Source of the DNA: Thermomonas sp.
GTDB lineage: Bacteria; Pseudomonadota; Gammaproteobacteria; Xanthomonadales; Xanthomonadaceae
DNA length: 38,102 nt
Direction of reading: 5' to 3'
NCBI RefSeq assembly: GCF_020850895.1
Contig: NZ_JADZDS010000110.1
Span: forward strand, 1-38,102
The notes below the pieces were generated by a model. That model saw only the letters and a list, made by a program, of their open reading frames with translations, did not search any database and was not told the DNA's origin. Below are positions 25,481 through 35,539 of the stretch, piece after piece. The position numbers and the translations under genes were made by a program. The stretch's first letter is position 1, and every line of letters begins with the position of its first letter.

Positions 25481-26055
25481 CACTCCTGCGCCGACTTGCC
25501 ATCCACCTGCTGATCCTGATGCTGGCCGCCTGCGCCAGCGGTGGACCGCTGGTGACCGCAGGCCGTACCACCGCTGGCAGCCACCTGAGCATCGACGCCG
25601 GGATGGAATGGACTCGAATGGGCGACCTGCGCGAACAGTTGTGGACCATCGACGGTCCATTGCTGAACTCGCTGCACCTGATCCCGACCGTGCGCGAACG
25701 CGATTTCGTCTTCCTCGGCAGGCGCCAGACCAAGCGTCGCCCGGACGGCGCGTTCTATCACCGCGGCATGCGCCCGGACGAACTGCGTGACCTGATCGCC
25801 GACGGTCTGCGCGAAGCCGGTGCCGTCAACGTGACAACCGCCAACCTGCGGCCGGCAACGTTCGGCGATCGCGAGGGATTCCGCTTCGAAATGACCCTGG
25901 ACAGTGAAAGCGGCCTGAAATACAGGGCAATGGCCGCCGCCTTCGAGCACGAAAAGGGCCTTGCGCTGGCGTTGTACTACGCACCCGCCGAGTACTACTA
26001 CCCACGCGACGCCGCCAAGGTCGATCTGATGCTGGATTCACTGCGCTGGAAGTGA
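25477..26055 (+). CDS. Predicted lipoprotein, unknown function
   Basis: The 192-residue precursor starts MTLLRRLAIHLLILMLAAC; LAAC is a lipobox, so it is probably acylated at that cysteine and faces the periplasm. The mature protein has mixed alpha/beta character, with a basic block (FLGRRQTKRRPDG) in the middle and FEMTLDSESGLKYRAMAAAF toward the end. I recognise no family. The ATG overlaps the M48 stop by four bases and has a GGAGG ribosome site, so translation is probably coupled. It is the last gene of the operon; a palindromic repeat follows three bases after the stop. Confidence 0.72.
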   Translation: MTLLRRLAIHLLILMLAACASGGPLVTAGRTTAGSHLSIDAGMEWTRMGDLREQLWTIDGPLLNSLHLIPTVRERDFVFLGRRQTKRRPDGAFYHRGMRPDELRDLIADGLREAGAVNVTTANLRPATFGDREGFRFEMTLDSESGLKYRAMAAAFEHEKGLALALYYAPAEYYYPRDAAKVDLMLDSLRWK

Positions 26056-26058
26056 CGG

Positions 26059-26168
26059 CCCCTCTCCCACCGGGAGAGGGGTTGGGGTGAGGGTCCACCA
26101 GCCAACGCCATTCGGTGCCAGCGGACCCTCATCCGGCCCTGCGGGCCACCTTCTCCCGGAGGGAAAAG
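26059..26168. repeat. Palindromic repeat array between convergent genes
   Basis: Four adjacent hairpins: CCCCTCTCCC/GGGAGAGGGG (26059-26081), TGAGGGTCC/GGACCCTCA (arms 26088-26096 and 26123-26131), GGCCC/GGGCC (26135-26147) and CTTCTCCC/GGGAAAAG (26150-26168, one mismatch). The two halves look like head-to-head copies of one 'CCCTCA...CTCTCCC' repeat, a type common in GC-rich proteobacteria. It fills the gap between the lipoprotein operon and ppi and may block read-through in both directions, though no U-run is present. Confidence 0.7.
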
Positions 26169-26176
26169 GAAATACG

Positions 26177-26671
26177 TCACGCCGCCAGATGCTTGTTCCA
26201 CTCGGCAACCCGATCGGACTTGGCTGCCAGCACAGCCGCCGCGTCGCCTTCGATCTTGATCGACTTGATCCTGTCGCCCTGCTTGATCGCATCGACCACG
26301 TCCTGGCCCGCGATGACCTTGCCGAACACGGTGTGCCGGCCATCCAGGTGGCCGCAGGGCACGTGGGTGATGAAGAACTGGCTGCCATTGGTATTGGGGC
26401 CGGCATTGGCCATCGACAGCACCCCGCGTTCGTGGCGCAGGCCATTGCGGGTCTCGTCCTCGAAACGGTAACCGGGACCACCACGGCCGGACCCTTCCGG
26501 GCAACCGCCCTGGATCATGAAGTCCGGGATCACGCGGTGGAAATTCAGCCCATCGTAGAACCCATGCTGGGCAAGGTTCACGAAATTGGCCACCGTCAGC
26601 GGCGCCTTGTCGGCGGCAAGCTCCACACGAATGGCTCCGCGATCGGTCTCGAAATTGGCAATCAGGCTCAT
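26177..26671 (-). CDS. Cyclophilin-type peptidyl-prolyl cis-trans isomerase
   Basis: Catalyses proline cis/trans isomerisation during folding. The 164 residues with no signal peptide match the cytosolic PpiB size class. The catalytic-site blocks are present: [13 protein letters not shown] (active-site Arg, Phe, Met, Gln), [20 protein letters not shown] and [15 protein letters not shown]. The motif order is complete, so it should be active. A GGAG ribosome site eight bases before the ATG supports the start at MSLIANFE; the longer frame runs into the promoter. It is divergent from typA and convergent with the lipoprotein operon. Confidence 0.95.
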   Translation of the reverse strand: MSLIANFETDRGAIRVELAADKAPLTVANFVNLAQHGFYDGLNFHRVIPDFMIQGGCPEGSGRGGPGYRFEDETRNGLRHERGVLSMANAGPNTNGSQFFITHVPCGHLDGRHTVFGKVIAGQDVVDAIKQGDRIKSIKIEGDAAAVLAAKSDRVAEWNKHLAA

Positions 26672-26708
26672 CGAACATTCTCCAGGCACCGGAACGGTGC
26701 GTTGACCG

Positions 26709-26737
26709 GATATAATAGCGGGCTCCCTCATTTTCAA
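26709..26737 (-). promoter_or_regulatory. Candidate sigma-70 promoter of the cyclophilin gene
   Basis: On the minus strand TTGAAA (complement of 26,732-26,737) and TATATC (complement of 26,709-26,714) are 17 bases apart, an ideal spacing. The predicted start gives a leader of about 30 bases. The -10 physically overlaps the TATAAT of the opposite strand. Confidence 0.55.
26711..26716 (+). promoter_or_regulatory. Candidate -10 box of typA
   Basis: A perfect TATAAT reads toward typA, about 73 bases before its ATG. The -35 position is not consensus, and TTGACC nearby is too close to serve. It shares bases with the -10 of the divergent cyclophilin promoter. Confidence 0.45.
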
Positions 26738-26788
26738 CGCTGCGCGCCCGCGCCTGCGGAACGTGCAGCGTTTCTGGTCCCAGAACTA

Positions 26789-28625
<1,837 letters not shown>

Positions 28626-28636
<11 letters not shown>

Positions 28637-29150
28637 GCCGCCAGCCAACACGCTACGGGAAACCGGTTCGATTTCAGCCGGTTCTCCACTGCGCAACTAC
28701 AACCCAAGCCCGCGCGCCCATCCTGGCCTGCACGCGATTGCGGTGGTCGAAATCGGCAAGGGCCTGCTGGCGCTGCTGGCGGCCAGCGGGCTGGAAATCC
28801 TCGGGCCAGCACCCCTGCAGCACTGGATCCACGAACTGATCTTCCGCTTCCAACTCGATCCCCACCATGGCGCGATGTCGTGGCTGGTCACCGCCATCAA
28901 TCCCGGCGGCGTGCACCTGGCCGCCGCCATCGCCGCACTCTACGGCGTCATGCACGTCCTCGAAGGTTGGGGCTTGTGGCATGCCAAGGCCTGGGCCTCC
29001 TGGTTGGGCTGCGTCACCGTCGCGCTCTACCTGCCCTTTGACCTCTACGCACTCGTCCGCCATCCGGGCTGGCTGGCTTGGTGCGTGGTTGCGATCAACC
29101 TGATCGTGCTGTGGGTGCTCGCGCGCGATCTGCTCATGCGGCGACGTTGA
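28626..29150 (+). CDS. DUF2127-type small membrane protein
   Basis: Up to 174 residues. After a poorly conserved N-terminus come the typical DUF2127 features: a first helix opening HAIAVVEIGKGLLALLAASG, a short loop with HWIHELIFRFQLDP, and further hydrophobic segments (VHLAAAIAALYGVMHVLEGWGLW, then LGCVTVALYLPFDLYALVRH and CVVAINLIVLWVLARDLL), about four in all. The function of the family is unknown. There is no in-frame ATG; the GTG used here overlaps the typA end by 11 bases, and a later alternative start (CTG near 28,688) is possible, so the N-terminus is uncertain. Confidence 0.75.
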
Positions 29151-29216
29151 TTCCTCATTTGCGGCCCAACTGCAAACACGGGATGCTTGTGCGCCCCCAC
29201 ACTGCGGAATCCCACC

Positions 29217-30854
29217 ATGCGACGCCTGCCGCTCGCCCTCGTCCTCGCCCTCGGCCTGGCCCTGCTTGCCGCTTGCCAGCAGCCTGCTCCGCCAGCGACA
29301 TCGACGACTCCGGCACCGCCTGCCGCGGCACGGAGAGGGGAATCCCCGCCCGCGTTTGCGTTCGAAGAAGCGACCATTGCCGAACTGCAACAGAAGATGC
29401 AATCCGGGGCGCTCACCAGCCATGCCTTGGTGCAGGCCTACCTCGATCGGATCAAGGCGGTCGACAACGCGGGCCCTGCACTCAATGCGGTGATCGAACT
29501 CAATCCTGACGCGCTCAAGGACGCCGACGCGCTCGACGCCGAGCGCAAGGCGGGCAAGGTCCGTGGACCGCTGCACGGCATCCCGGTGCTGCTCAAGGAC
29601 AACATCGACGCCACGCCGATGGTCAATTCCGCAGGTTCGTTGGCGCTTGCCGACAACCGCCCCGCGGTGGATGCGTTCCTCGTTGCAAGACTGCGCGCTG
29701 CAGGTGCGGTGATCCTCGGCAAGACCAACCTGTCGGAGTGGGCCAATTTCCGCTCCAGCCGGGCAACCTCCGGATGGAGTGGACGCGGCGGCCAGACCCG
29801 AAGCCCATACGCACTCGATCGCAATCCCTGCGGATCGAGTTCAGGAACCGGCACGGCGATTGCCGCCAACCTCGCCACCCTTGGCATCGGCACCGAGACA
29901 GACGGCAGCATCATCTGCCCATCGGCGGTCGCCGGCCTGGTCGGAATCAAGCCGACCGTAGGCCTGGTCAGCCGCAGCGGGATCATCCCGATCTCGATCT
30001 CGCAGGACACCGCTGGCCCAATGACGCGCAGCGTGGCCGATGCCGCAGCCTTGCTGACCGTGATCGCCGCCCCGGATGCCAGCGATCCGGCCGCTTCGGA
30101 GCGCGCCGACGCCACGCCGATCGATTACACCGCCCATCTCAAGCCCGATGCCCTGCGCGGGGCACGGATCGGGGTCGTGCGCAAGCTGATGGGCTACCAC
30201 CCAGACACCGATGCCGCCATGGAGCGCGCCATCACGGCACTGAAGCGTGAAGGCGCCACCGTGGTCGACGTCGAGATCCCGACGCTTGGACAATGGGATG
30301 ACGACGAGTACCGGGTCCTGCTGTACGAGTTCAAGGACGGCCTGAATCGATACCTTGCCACCGCAGGAGCGACGCATAAATCGCTGGCCGACTTGATCGC
30401 ATTCAACGATGCCAACGCGGCGCAGGAAATGCCGAGCTTCGGGCAGGAGACCTTCGTGATGGCCAATGCCATGGGGCCACTGACCGAGCCGGCCTACCTT
30501 GCCGCGCGCGACCGGGTCCGTCGTCTGGCGGGGCCCCAAGGCATCGACGCAGCCTTGCGGTCGCAACAGTTGGATGCATTGATCGCACCGGCCATGTCAC
30601 CGGCGTGGGTGACCGACCCAGTCGACGGCGACCATTTCATCGGCGCCGGCTACGGTCCTGCCGCCGCTGCCCGCTATCCGAGCTTGACCGTGCCGATGGG
30701 CATGATCCACGGCCTGCCGGTCGGCCTTGTGTTCCTCGGACCGGCCTGGAGCGAACCACGCCTGATCGAGTTGGGTTATGCCTTCGAGCAAGTCACCCGC
30801 GCACGGCAACCGCCGCGGTTCCTTCGGACGGTGGCTGTCACCGCCCCCGAGTGA
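29217..30854 (+). CDS. Amidase-signature family hydrolase, predicted lipoprotein
   Basis: A 545-residue member of the amidase signature family (Ser-cisSer-Lys triad). The lysine is in LLKDNID, the cis-Ser in the Gly/Ser-rich block NPCGSSSGTGTAIAANLATL, and the nucleophile in ETDGSIICPS. The N-terminus MRRLPLALVLALGLALLAAC ends in a lipobox, and an Ala/Pro-rich linker follows. The protein is therefore probably anchored in the envelope, unlike cytosolic GatA, which is also shorter. Its substrate is unknown. No gatB or gatC is nearby, which argues against a tRNA role. Start chosen at MRRLP, ten codons inside the longest frame, because it gives a clean signal peptide. Confidence 0.9.
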   Translation: MRRLPLALVLALGLALLAACQQPAPPATSTTPAPPAAARRGESPPAFAFEEATIAELQQKMQSGALTSHALVQAYLDRIKAVDNAGPALNAVIELNPDALKDADALDAERKAGKVRGPLHGIPVLLKDNIDATPMVNSAGSLALADNRPAVDAFLVARLRAAGAVILGKTNLSEWANFRSSRATSGWSGRGGQTRSPYALDRNPCGSSSGTGTAIAANLATLGIGTETDGSIICPSAVAGLVGIKPTVGLVSRSGIIPISISQDTAGPMTRSVADAAALLTVIAAPDASDPAASERADATPIDYTAHLKPDALRGARIGVVRKLMGYHPDTDAAMERAITALKREGATVVDVEIPTLGQWDDDEYRVLLYEFKDGLNRYLATAGATHKSLADLIAFNDANAAQEMPSFGQETFVMANAMGPLTEPAYLAARDRVRRLAGPQGIDAALRSQQLDALIAPAMSPAWVTDPVDGDHFIGAGYGPAAAARYPSLTVPMGMIHGLPVGLVFLGPAWSEPRLIELGYAFEQVTRARQPPRFLRTVAVTAPE

Positions 30855-30910
30855 TCCGAACTGGCGCAGGCGTGGTAATGCGCCAATGCGCTAAGACGCC
30901 AATGCGCCAA

Positions 30911-31033
30911 GGCAATGTTGTACCAGCCCCTCCTAGACGTGTCAGCACACGCTGCGTCCGGTGCAGGCCCGGGCTCGGCTCACACGCATCAATCACTTGC
31001 ATCTTTGGTGCCTGCCAACCATCCACGGCTGGC
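30911..31033 (-). repeat. Structured repeat, copy 3 (inverted, 5'-truncated)
   Basis: Read on the minus strand this copy has the GCCAGCCGTGGATGGTTGGC hairpin, GTGATTGATGCGTGTGAG, and 26 bases identical to copy 1 beginning CCGGACGCAGCGTGTGC, ending at TTGCC. The leading GGCAACGCTGAT hairpin is missing. In the hairpin arms, changes relative to copy 1 mostly keep pairing (for example GCCGACC/GGTCGGC becomes GCCAGCC/GGTTGGC). It lies between the convergent amidase and aroG genes. Confidence 0.65.
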
Positions 31034-31034
31034 G

Positions 31035-31059
31035 AAAACCTCCGAGTTGGCCGGAGGTT
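31035..31059 (-). terminator. Intrinsic terminator of aroG
   Basis: On the minus strand an 8-bp stem (AACCTCCG / CGGAGGTT, loop of seven) ends in TTTT. It lies about 60 bases past the aroG stop and abuts repeat copy 3. Confidence 0.7.
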
Positions 31060-31121
31060 CCCTGGCGCATCATGAATCCACGCGCCGAGCAGGAATTTCG
31101 CTCGGCGGATGCCACGTCGGC

Positions 31122-32498
31122 TCACGCGTCGACCACGCCCCGCTTGCCTACGATCAGCATGGCGATTTCCAGCGACTGCTCGTAGTTCAGCCGTGGATCC
31201 ACGGTGCTGCGGTAATCGCGGTGCAGGTCTTCCTCGGTGAGTTGGCGCGCACCGCCAAGGCATTCGGTGACGTTCTCGCCGGTCAATTCCAGATGCACGC
31301 CACCCAGCCGGGTGCCCGCCGCCGCGTGCAGGTCGAACGCCTGCTCGATCTCCGCCCGGATGTTCCTGAACCGACGGGTCTTGAAGCCATTGCTGGTGGA
31401 CTCGGTGTTGCCGTGCATCGGATCGCACACCCAAAGCACCCGCCGCCCCTCGCGACGCACGGCATCCAGTAGTGGCGGCAACTTCTCGGAAATCTGCCCC
31501 GCGCCCATGCGATGGATCAACGCCAGGCGCCCCGGCTCGTCATCCGGGTTGAGTGCATCGATCAGACGCAGCAAGGCATCCGGGGTCACCGAGGAACCAA
31601 CCTTCACCGCAATCGGATTGGCGATCCCGCGGAAATACTCGACGTGCGCCCCATCCAGCGCCGCAGTGCGCATGCCGATCCACGGGAAATGGGTGCTCAG
31701 ATTGAACCACCCGTCGGCGCGTGGCACTTGGCGGGTCTGTGCCTCCTCGTAGGGCAGCAGCAGGGCCTCATGCGAAGTGTAGAACGCCACCCGTGACAGG
31801 CTCTGCATCCGCCGTCCAACCAGGATCTCGGTGAACCGGACCGCATCGCCGATCGCCGTGACCATCCTCTGGTATTCGGCCGCATTCGGTGACTGGTCCA
31901 CCCAGCCCAACCCCCAGAATTCCGGATGGTGCAGGTCCGCGAAACCACCGTCGATCAGCGAGCGTACGAAGTTCATCGTCATCGCGCTGCGCGCATGCGC
32001 CTTGATCATCCGGCGCGGATCGGGGCGGCGCGCCGATTCGGTGAAGTCGGGCCCATTGACGATGTCCCCACGGTAGCTCGGCAAGGTCACGCCATCACGC
32101 GTCTCCGTGTCTGCCGAGCGCGGCTTGGCGTATTGCCCGGCAAAGCGCCCCACCCGCACGACCGGGAGCTTCAGCCCGTGCACCAGCACCAGGCTCATCT
32201 GCAACAGCACCTTGAGTCGGTTGGTGATCGTGTCCGAACAGCATTCTGAAAAATTCTCGGCGCAATCGCCGCCTTGCAACAGGAAGGCCTTGCCTTCCTG
32301 CGCATCCGCAATCTGCTGCTTGAGACTGAGGATTTCCCGCGAAGTGACCAGCGGCGGCAGTTGCTTCAACTCGTCGCAGCAGGTCTCCAGGTCCGAGGCA
32401 TCCGTGTAGATCGGCTGTTGTTGCGCCACCCGTGCACGCCAACTGTCGGGTGACCAAGGATCTGTGGTTGGGATCGACTGAAGGCGGACGCTGGACAT
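31122..32498 (-). CDS. Class II 3-deoxy-7-phosphoheptulonate (DAHP) synthase
   Basis: First enzyme of the shikimate pathway: condenses PEP and erythrose 4-phosphate. The 458-residue protein is of the plant-like class II, unrelated in sequence to E. coli AroG/F/H. The metal-binding cysteine is in LLQGGDCAENF. VGRFAGQYAKPRS, YTSHEALLLPYE, GIANPIAVKVGSS and WVCDPMHGNT are the family's active-site blocks, and GGVHLELTGENVTECLGG supplies further metal ligands. There is no fused chorismate mutase. No ribosome site was seen upstream of the ATG. dsbB lies 65 bases upstream on the same strand. Confidence 0.95.
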   Translation of the reverse strand: MSSVRLQSIPTTDPWSPDSWRARVAQQQPIYTDASDLETCCDELKQLPPLVTSREILSLKQQIADAQEGKAFLLQGGDCAENFSECCSDTITNRLKVLLQMSLVLVHGLKLPVVRVGRFAGQYAKPRSADTETRDGVTLPSYRGDIVNGPDFTESARRPDPRRMIKAHARSAMTMNFVRSLIDGGFADLHHPEFWGLGWVDQSPNAAEYQRMVTAIGDAVRFTEILVGRRMQSLSRVAFYTSHEALLLPYEEAQTRQVPRADGWFNLSTHFPWIGMRTAALDGAHVEYFRGIANPIAVKVGSSVTPDALLRLIDALNPDDEPGRLALIHRMGAGQISEKLPPLLDAVRREGRRVLWVCDPMHGNTESTSNGFKTRRFRNIRAEIEQAFDLHAAAGTRLGGVHLELTGENVTECLGGARQLTEEDLHRDYRSTVDPRLNYEQSLEIAMLIVGKRGVVDA

Positions 32499-32563
32499 GG
32501 CGGGATCGGCGGCTTCGGATGCTGCATTGCATCATCCACGACAGGCGACCTGTTGCGCAAGCC

Positions 32564-33082
32564 TCAACCCAGCAATTTGCGGGAATTACGACCTTTGAAT
32601 CCGGCATACAGGGCGCCCAATCCCAGCCCGACGAACCACAGGAAGGTCCACATCGGCATCGACAGGCCGAGGAAGGCCCAGTCGATGTTGGCGCAGTCAC
32701 CGGTGGCTTGCAGCACCTTGCGCGCCGCGCCCAGCCAGGAATACTGCTCGACGATGTAGTTGAGCCCAGGCCCGCAGGTCGGCATCCCCGGCGGATACAT
32801 CTGCACCCAACTGTGCCGCCCGGCGTACGCCATCCCGGCAACGGCAGGGAGGAAGGCCAGCACACCCCAGGCACGACGTCCGGCCGCAGCCTTCGGCGCA
32901 TGCAGGCCACCGAACAGGAACATCAGGCCAAGCGCGGCGAAACACAGGCGCTGGAAGATGCAGAACGGGCACGGTTCGATGCCGAGCTGGAACTGCACGT
33001 ACAGGGCGTAGCCCAGCAAGCCGGCACAGGCGAGAAAGCCGGTCAGGAACTGCGCGCGAAACGACCAACGAAATGGATTCAT
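32564..33082 (-). CDS. dsbB: Disulfide bond formation protein DsbB
   Basis: Inner-membrane quinone reductase that reoxidises periplasmic DsbA. The 172-residue, four-helix protein has both essential cysteine pairs: CPFC at 38-41 in the first periplasmic loop and Cys103/Cys130 in the second (MPTCGPGL and ATGDCANID), nearly the E. coli numbering (41, 44, 104, 130). The arginine after the CXXC helix start (FQR) that contacts quinone is present. Its ribosome site is weak. It lies between the rplQ terminator and aroG; co-transcription with aroG is possible. dsbA is not in the window. Confidence 0.95.
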   Translation of the reverse strand: MNPFRWSFRAQFLTGFLACAGLLGYALYVQFQLGIEPCPFCIFQRLCFAALGLMFLFGGLHAPKAAAGRRAWGVLAFLPAVAGMAYAGRHSWVQMYPPGMPTCGPGLNYIVEQYSWLGAARKVLQATGDCANIDWAFLGLSMPMWTFLWFVGLGLGALYAGFKGRNSRKLLG

Positions 33083-33133
33083 GCCGTCATCTTCAGTGGT
33101 TCCCTTCGATTATCCGGCATTCCGCGCAAAACG

Positions 33134-33159
33134 AAAAACCCCGGCATGACCGGGGTTTT
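33134..33159 (-). terminator. Rho-independent terminator after rplQ
   Basis: A 10-bp perfect stem (AAAACCCCGG / CCGGGGTTTT, five-base loop) ends in TTTTT on the minus strand, 30 bases after the rplQ stop. It is symmetrical enough to work in both directions. It closes the ribosomal alpha operon before dsbB. Confidence 0.92.
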
Positions 33160-33188
33160 CCTGATTCCTGCGCTGGCGACCGGATGGA

Positions 33189-33563
33189 TCAGTCGGCAGC
33201 CTGCTGCGGGCGATCCACCAGTTCGACATACGCCATTGGCGCATTGTCACCGGCGCGGAAGCCGCACTTGAGGATGCGCAGGTAGCCGCCAGGACGCTGC
33301 GCATAGCGCGGGCCGAGCACGGTGAACAGGGTGCCCACCGCCTCTTTGTCGCGCAGGCGCGAGAACGCCAGACGGCGATTGGCCACGCCATCGGTCTTGG
33401 CCAGGGTGATCAGCGGCTCGGCGACGCGGCGCAGCTCCTTGGCCTTGGGCAGGGTGGTGCGGATGATTTCGTGCTTGATCAGCGACGCCGCCATGTTCGT
33501 GAACATCACCTGGCGATGGGCGCTGGTGCGGTTGAACTTGCGGCCGGATTTCTGGTGGCGCAT
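33189..33563 (-). CDS. rplQ: 50S ribosomal protein L17
   Basis: Large-subunit ribosomal protein at the peptide exit region. The 124 residues are near the usual size (E. coli 127). The start [20 protein letters not shown] is the highly conserved L17 opening, and the C-terminal [20 protein letters not shown] is also typical. GGAG precedes the ATG by eight bases. It is the last gene of the alpha operon but is unusually far from rpoA (279 bases, hairpin-rich), then followed by a strong terminator. Confidence 0.98.
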   Translation of the reverse strand: MRHQKSGRKFNRTSAHRQVMFTNMAASLIKHEIIRTTLPKAKELRRVAEPLITLAKTDGVANRRLAFSRLRDKEAVGTLFTVLGPRYAQRPGGYLRILKCGFRAGDNAPMAYVELVDRPQQAAD

Positions 33564-33842
33564 GGGAGTGACTCCGTTTGAATGGTGGAACGATTGGACT
33601 TCGCTGTCGCCATCCTGGCGTTTGCTCGCAGGTCGCGAGCGGGTGGACTGCGGGTGGCCCGTGCCGGCATCCCTTGCCGGTCATGCCGCGAGCCTGAGGC
33701 TCGTCGGCGAAAAGCTTGGCAACTGATGATTCGCCAAACCAAACCTCAGGGCGGGTCTTGACCCGCCACTGTGGTCATTTGACAGGCGATTGCCCGCCAA
33801 ACTCATGGAACCGCGGGCGGGTCGAAACCCGCCCCACGTGGA
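33564..33842. repeat. Hairpin-rich insertion between rpoA and rplQ
   Basis: The rpoA-rplQ gap is usually short; here it is 279 bases. It contains two related hairpins, GGCGGGTC-TT-GACCCGCC (33750-33767) and GGGCGGGT-CGAA-ACCCGCCC (33815-33834). A palindromic block on the rplQ side has GAGCCT.AGGCTC, GCCGGCA-type and GCTCGC...GCGAGC arms (about 33,630-33,715). No credible gene is present; the small open frames through it are Arg/Ala-rich and lack ribosome sites. It looks like nested REP-type elements. Confidence 0.6.
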
Positions 33843-34841
33843 TCAACCCAGCATGCCGTGGGCGGCGACGCCGGCCGGCGGCCAGTTCTCCAGCTTCATG
33901 CCCAGCGACAAACCACGCTGCGCCAGCACTTCCTTGATCTCGGTGAGCGACTTCTTGCCGAGGTTCGGGGTCTTGAGCAGTTCGACTTCGGTCTTCTGGA
34001 TCAGATCGCCGATGAAGTAGATGCTCTCGGCCTTGAGGCAGTTGGCCGAACGCACGGTCAGCTCCAGGTCGTCGATCGGGCGCAGCAGCACAGGATCAAC
34101 GCTGGTGTGCGCCGGCTTGGCGGCGCCGCGCTCACGGCTGGTGAAATCACCGAACACCGAGAGCTGGTCGCTGAGGATGTCGGCGGCGGTGCGCACCGCT
34201 TCCTCGGCATCGATCGTGCCATCGGTCTCGATGTCCAGCACCAGCTTGTCGAGGTCGGTGCGCTGTTCGACGCGCGCGGCTTCCACCGCGTAGGCGACCT
34301 TGCGCACCGGCGAGAACGAGGCGTCCAGCATCAGGCGCCCGATCGTGCGGGACTCTTCGTCCGGGCGGCGACGGGCCACAGCCGGCTGATAGCCAAAACC
34401 ACGACTGATGGTCAGGCGCATGTTCAGCGCCACGTCCTTGGTCAGGCTGGCGATGACATGGCCGGGATTGAGCACGTCGACGTTGTGGCTGGTCTTGATG
34501 TCGCCGGCGGTGACGATGCCCGGGCCCTGCTTGCGCAGTTCCAGCACATCGCTGTCGCCGTTGTGCATGCGCAGGGCAACGTCCTTGAGGTTGAGCAGCA
34601 CCTCGAGTACGTCTTCCTGCAGGCCTTCGACCGTGGTGTACTCGTGAAGCACGCCGTCGATTTCGACCTCGGTGATCGCAAAACCCGGGATCGAAGACAG
34701 CAGCACGCGCCGCAGCGCGTTGCCGAGGGTGTGTCCATAGCCGCGTTCCAGCGGCTCGATCACGACCTTGGCGCGGGTGTCGTTGATACGCTCGATCTGC
34801 GGCCCGCGCGGGCGCATGACTTGGGTGGCGGTAGCCGTCAT
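33843..34841 (-). CDS. rpoA: RNA polymerase subunit alpha
   Basis: The alpha subunit nucleates assembly of core RNA polymerase and contacts activators and UP elements. The 332-residue length is that of Xanthomonas alpha. The N-terminal domain (about 1-230) has the dimerisation motif [20 protein letters not shown]. After a linker, the C-terminal domain (about 245-325) has [20 protein letters not shown] and the helix-hairpin-helix [19 protein letters not shown] lies nine bases before the ATG of MTATATQVM; an upstream in-frame Met adds 15 residues without merit. It follows rpsD by 49 bases. Confidence 0.98.
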   Translation of the reverse strand: MTATATQVMRPRGPQIERINDTRAKVVIEPLERGYGHTLGNALRRVLLSSIPGFAITEVEIDGVLHEYTTVEGLQEDVLEVLLNLKDVALRMHNGDSDVLELRKQGPGIVTAGDIKTSHNVDVLNPGHVIASLTKDVALNMRLTISRGFGYQPAVARRRPDEESRTIGRLMLDASFSPVRKVAYAVEAARVEQRTDLDKLVLDIETDGTIDAEEAVRTAADILSDQLSVFGDFTSRERGAAKPAHTSVDPVLLRPIDDLELTVRSANCLKAESIYFIGDLIQKTEVELLKTPNLGKKSLTEIKEVLAQRGLSLGMKLENWPPAGVAAHGMLG

Positions 34842-34890
34842 TCGTTGAGTCTCCTGCTGGCCCGCGCGAACGCGGGCCGATGACAATGGC

Positions 34891-35520
34891 TTACTTCGAG
34901 TAGAGCTCGACGATCAGCGCTTCGTTGATGTCGCTGGGCAGATCGGCGCGATCCGGAACGGCCTTGAACACGCCGCTGAACTTGCCGGCATCGACCTCGA
35001 TCCACGACGGCGTCAGGTTCATCTGCTCGGACACCGTCAGCGACTCCTTGACGCGGAGCTGCTGCTGGGCCTTTTCCGACAGCGCAATCGAATCACCGGC
35101 GCGGATCGCGAAGGACGGCAGGTTGACCGGCTTGCCGTTGACCATCACGCCACGGTGGCTGACCAGCTGGCGGGCGGCCGGCCGGGTGACCGCAAAACCC
35201 ATCCGGTAGACGACGTTGTCCAATCGGGTTTCCAGCAGGCGCAGCAGGTTTTCGCCGGTGTTGCCCTTGCGGGTCGCGGCCTTCTTGTAATAGTTGCGGA
35301 ACTGGCGCTCCAGCAGGCCATAGGTGCGCTTGACCTTCTGCTTCTCGCGCAACTGGGTGGCGTAGTCGGACAGTTTGCCACGACGCGCGGTGGCGCCGTG
35401 CTGGCCGGGCTTCTGCTCCAGCTTGCACTTGGAGTCGAGCGCACGTGCCGGGGACTTCAGCGACAGATCGGCGCCTTCGCGGCGCGCGAGCTTGCAGGTG
35501 GGACCGAGATAACGAGCCAT
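34891..35520 (-). CDS. rpsD: 30S ribosomal protein S4
   Basis: Primary 16S rRNA-binding protein. In E. coli S4 also represses translation of its own alpha operon. The 209 residues are standard. [19 protein letters not shown] is the conserved start; the S4 RNA-binding domain lies at about 95-160 ([38 protein letters not shown]); the end, [11 protein letters not shown], is typical. It sits between rpsK (19 bases upstream) and rpoA in the normal order. It lacks the zinc-binding cysteine cluster of some S4 paralogues, having only Cys9 and Cys33-region residues. Confidence 0.98.
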   Translation of the reverse strand: MARYLGPTCKLARREGADLSLKSPARALDSKCKLEQKPGQHGATARRGKLSDYATQLREKQKVKRTYGLLERQFRNYYKKAATRKGNTGENLLRLLETRLDNVVYRMGFAVTRPAARQLVSHRGVMVNGKPVNLPSFAIRAGDSIALSEKAQQQLRVKESLTVSEQMNLTPSWIEVDAGKFSGVFKAVPDRADLPSDINEALIVELYSK

Positions 35521-35539
35521 GTTCTAGTGCTCCCGTGCG

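Noticed and set aside
33506-33742. Open frame across the rpoA-rplQ gap
   Set aside because: It overlaps the rplQ start and consists of Arg/Ala/Ser-rich sequence generated by palindromic repeats.
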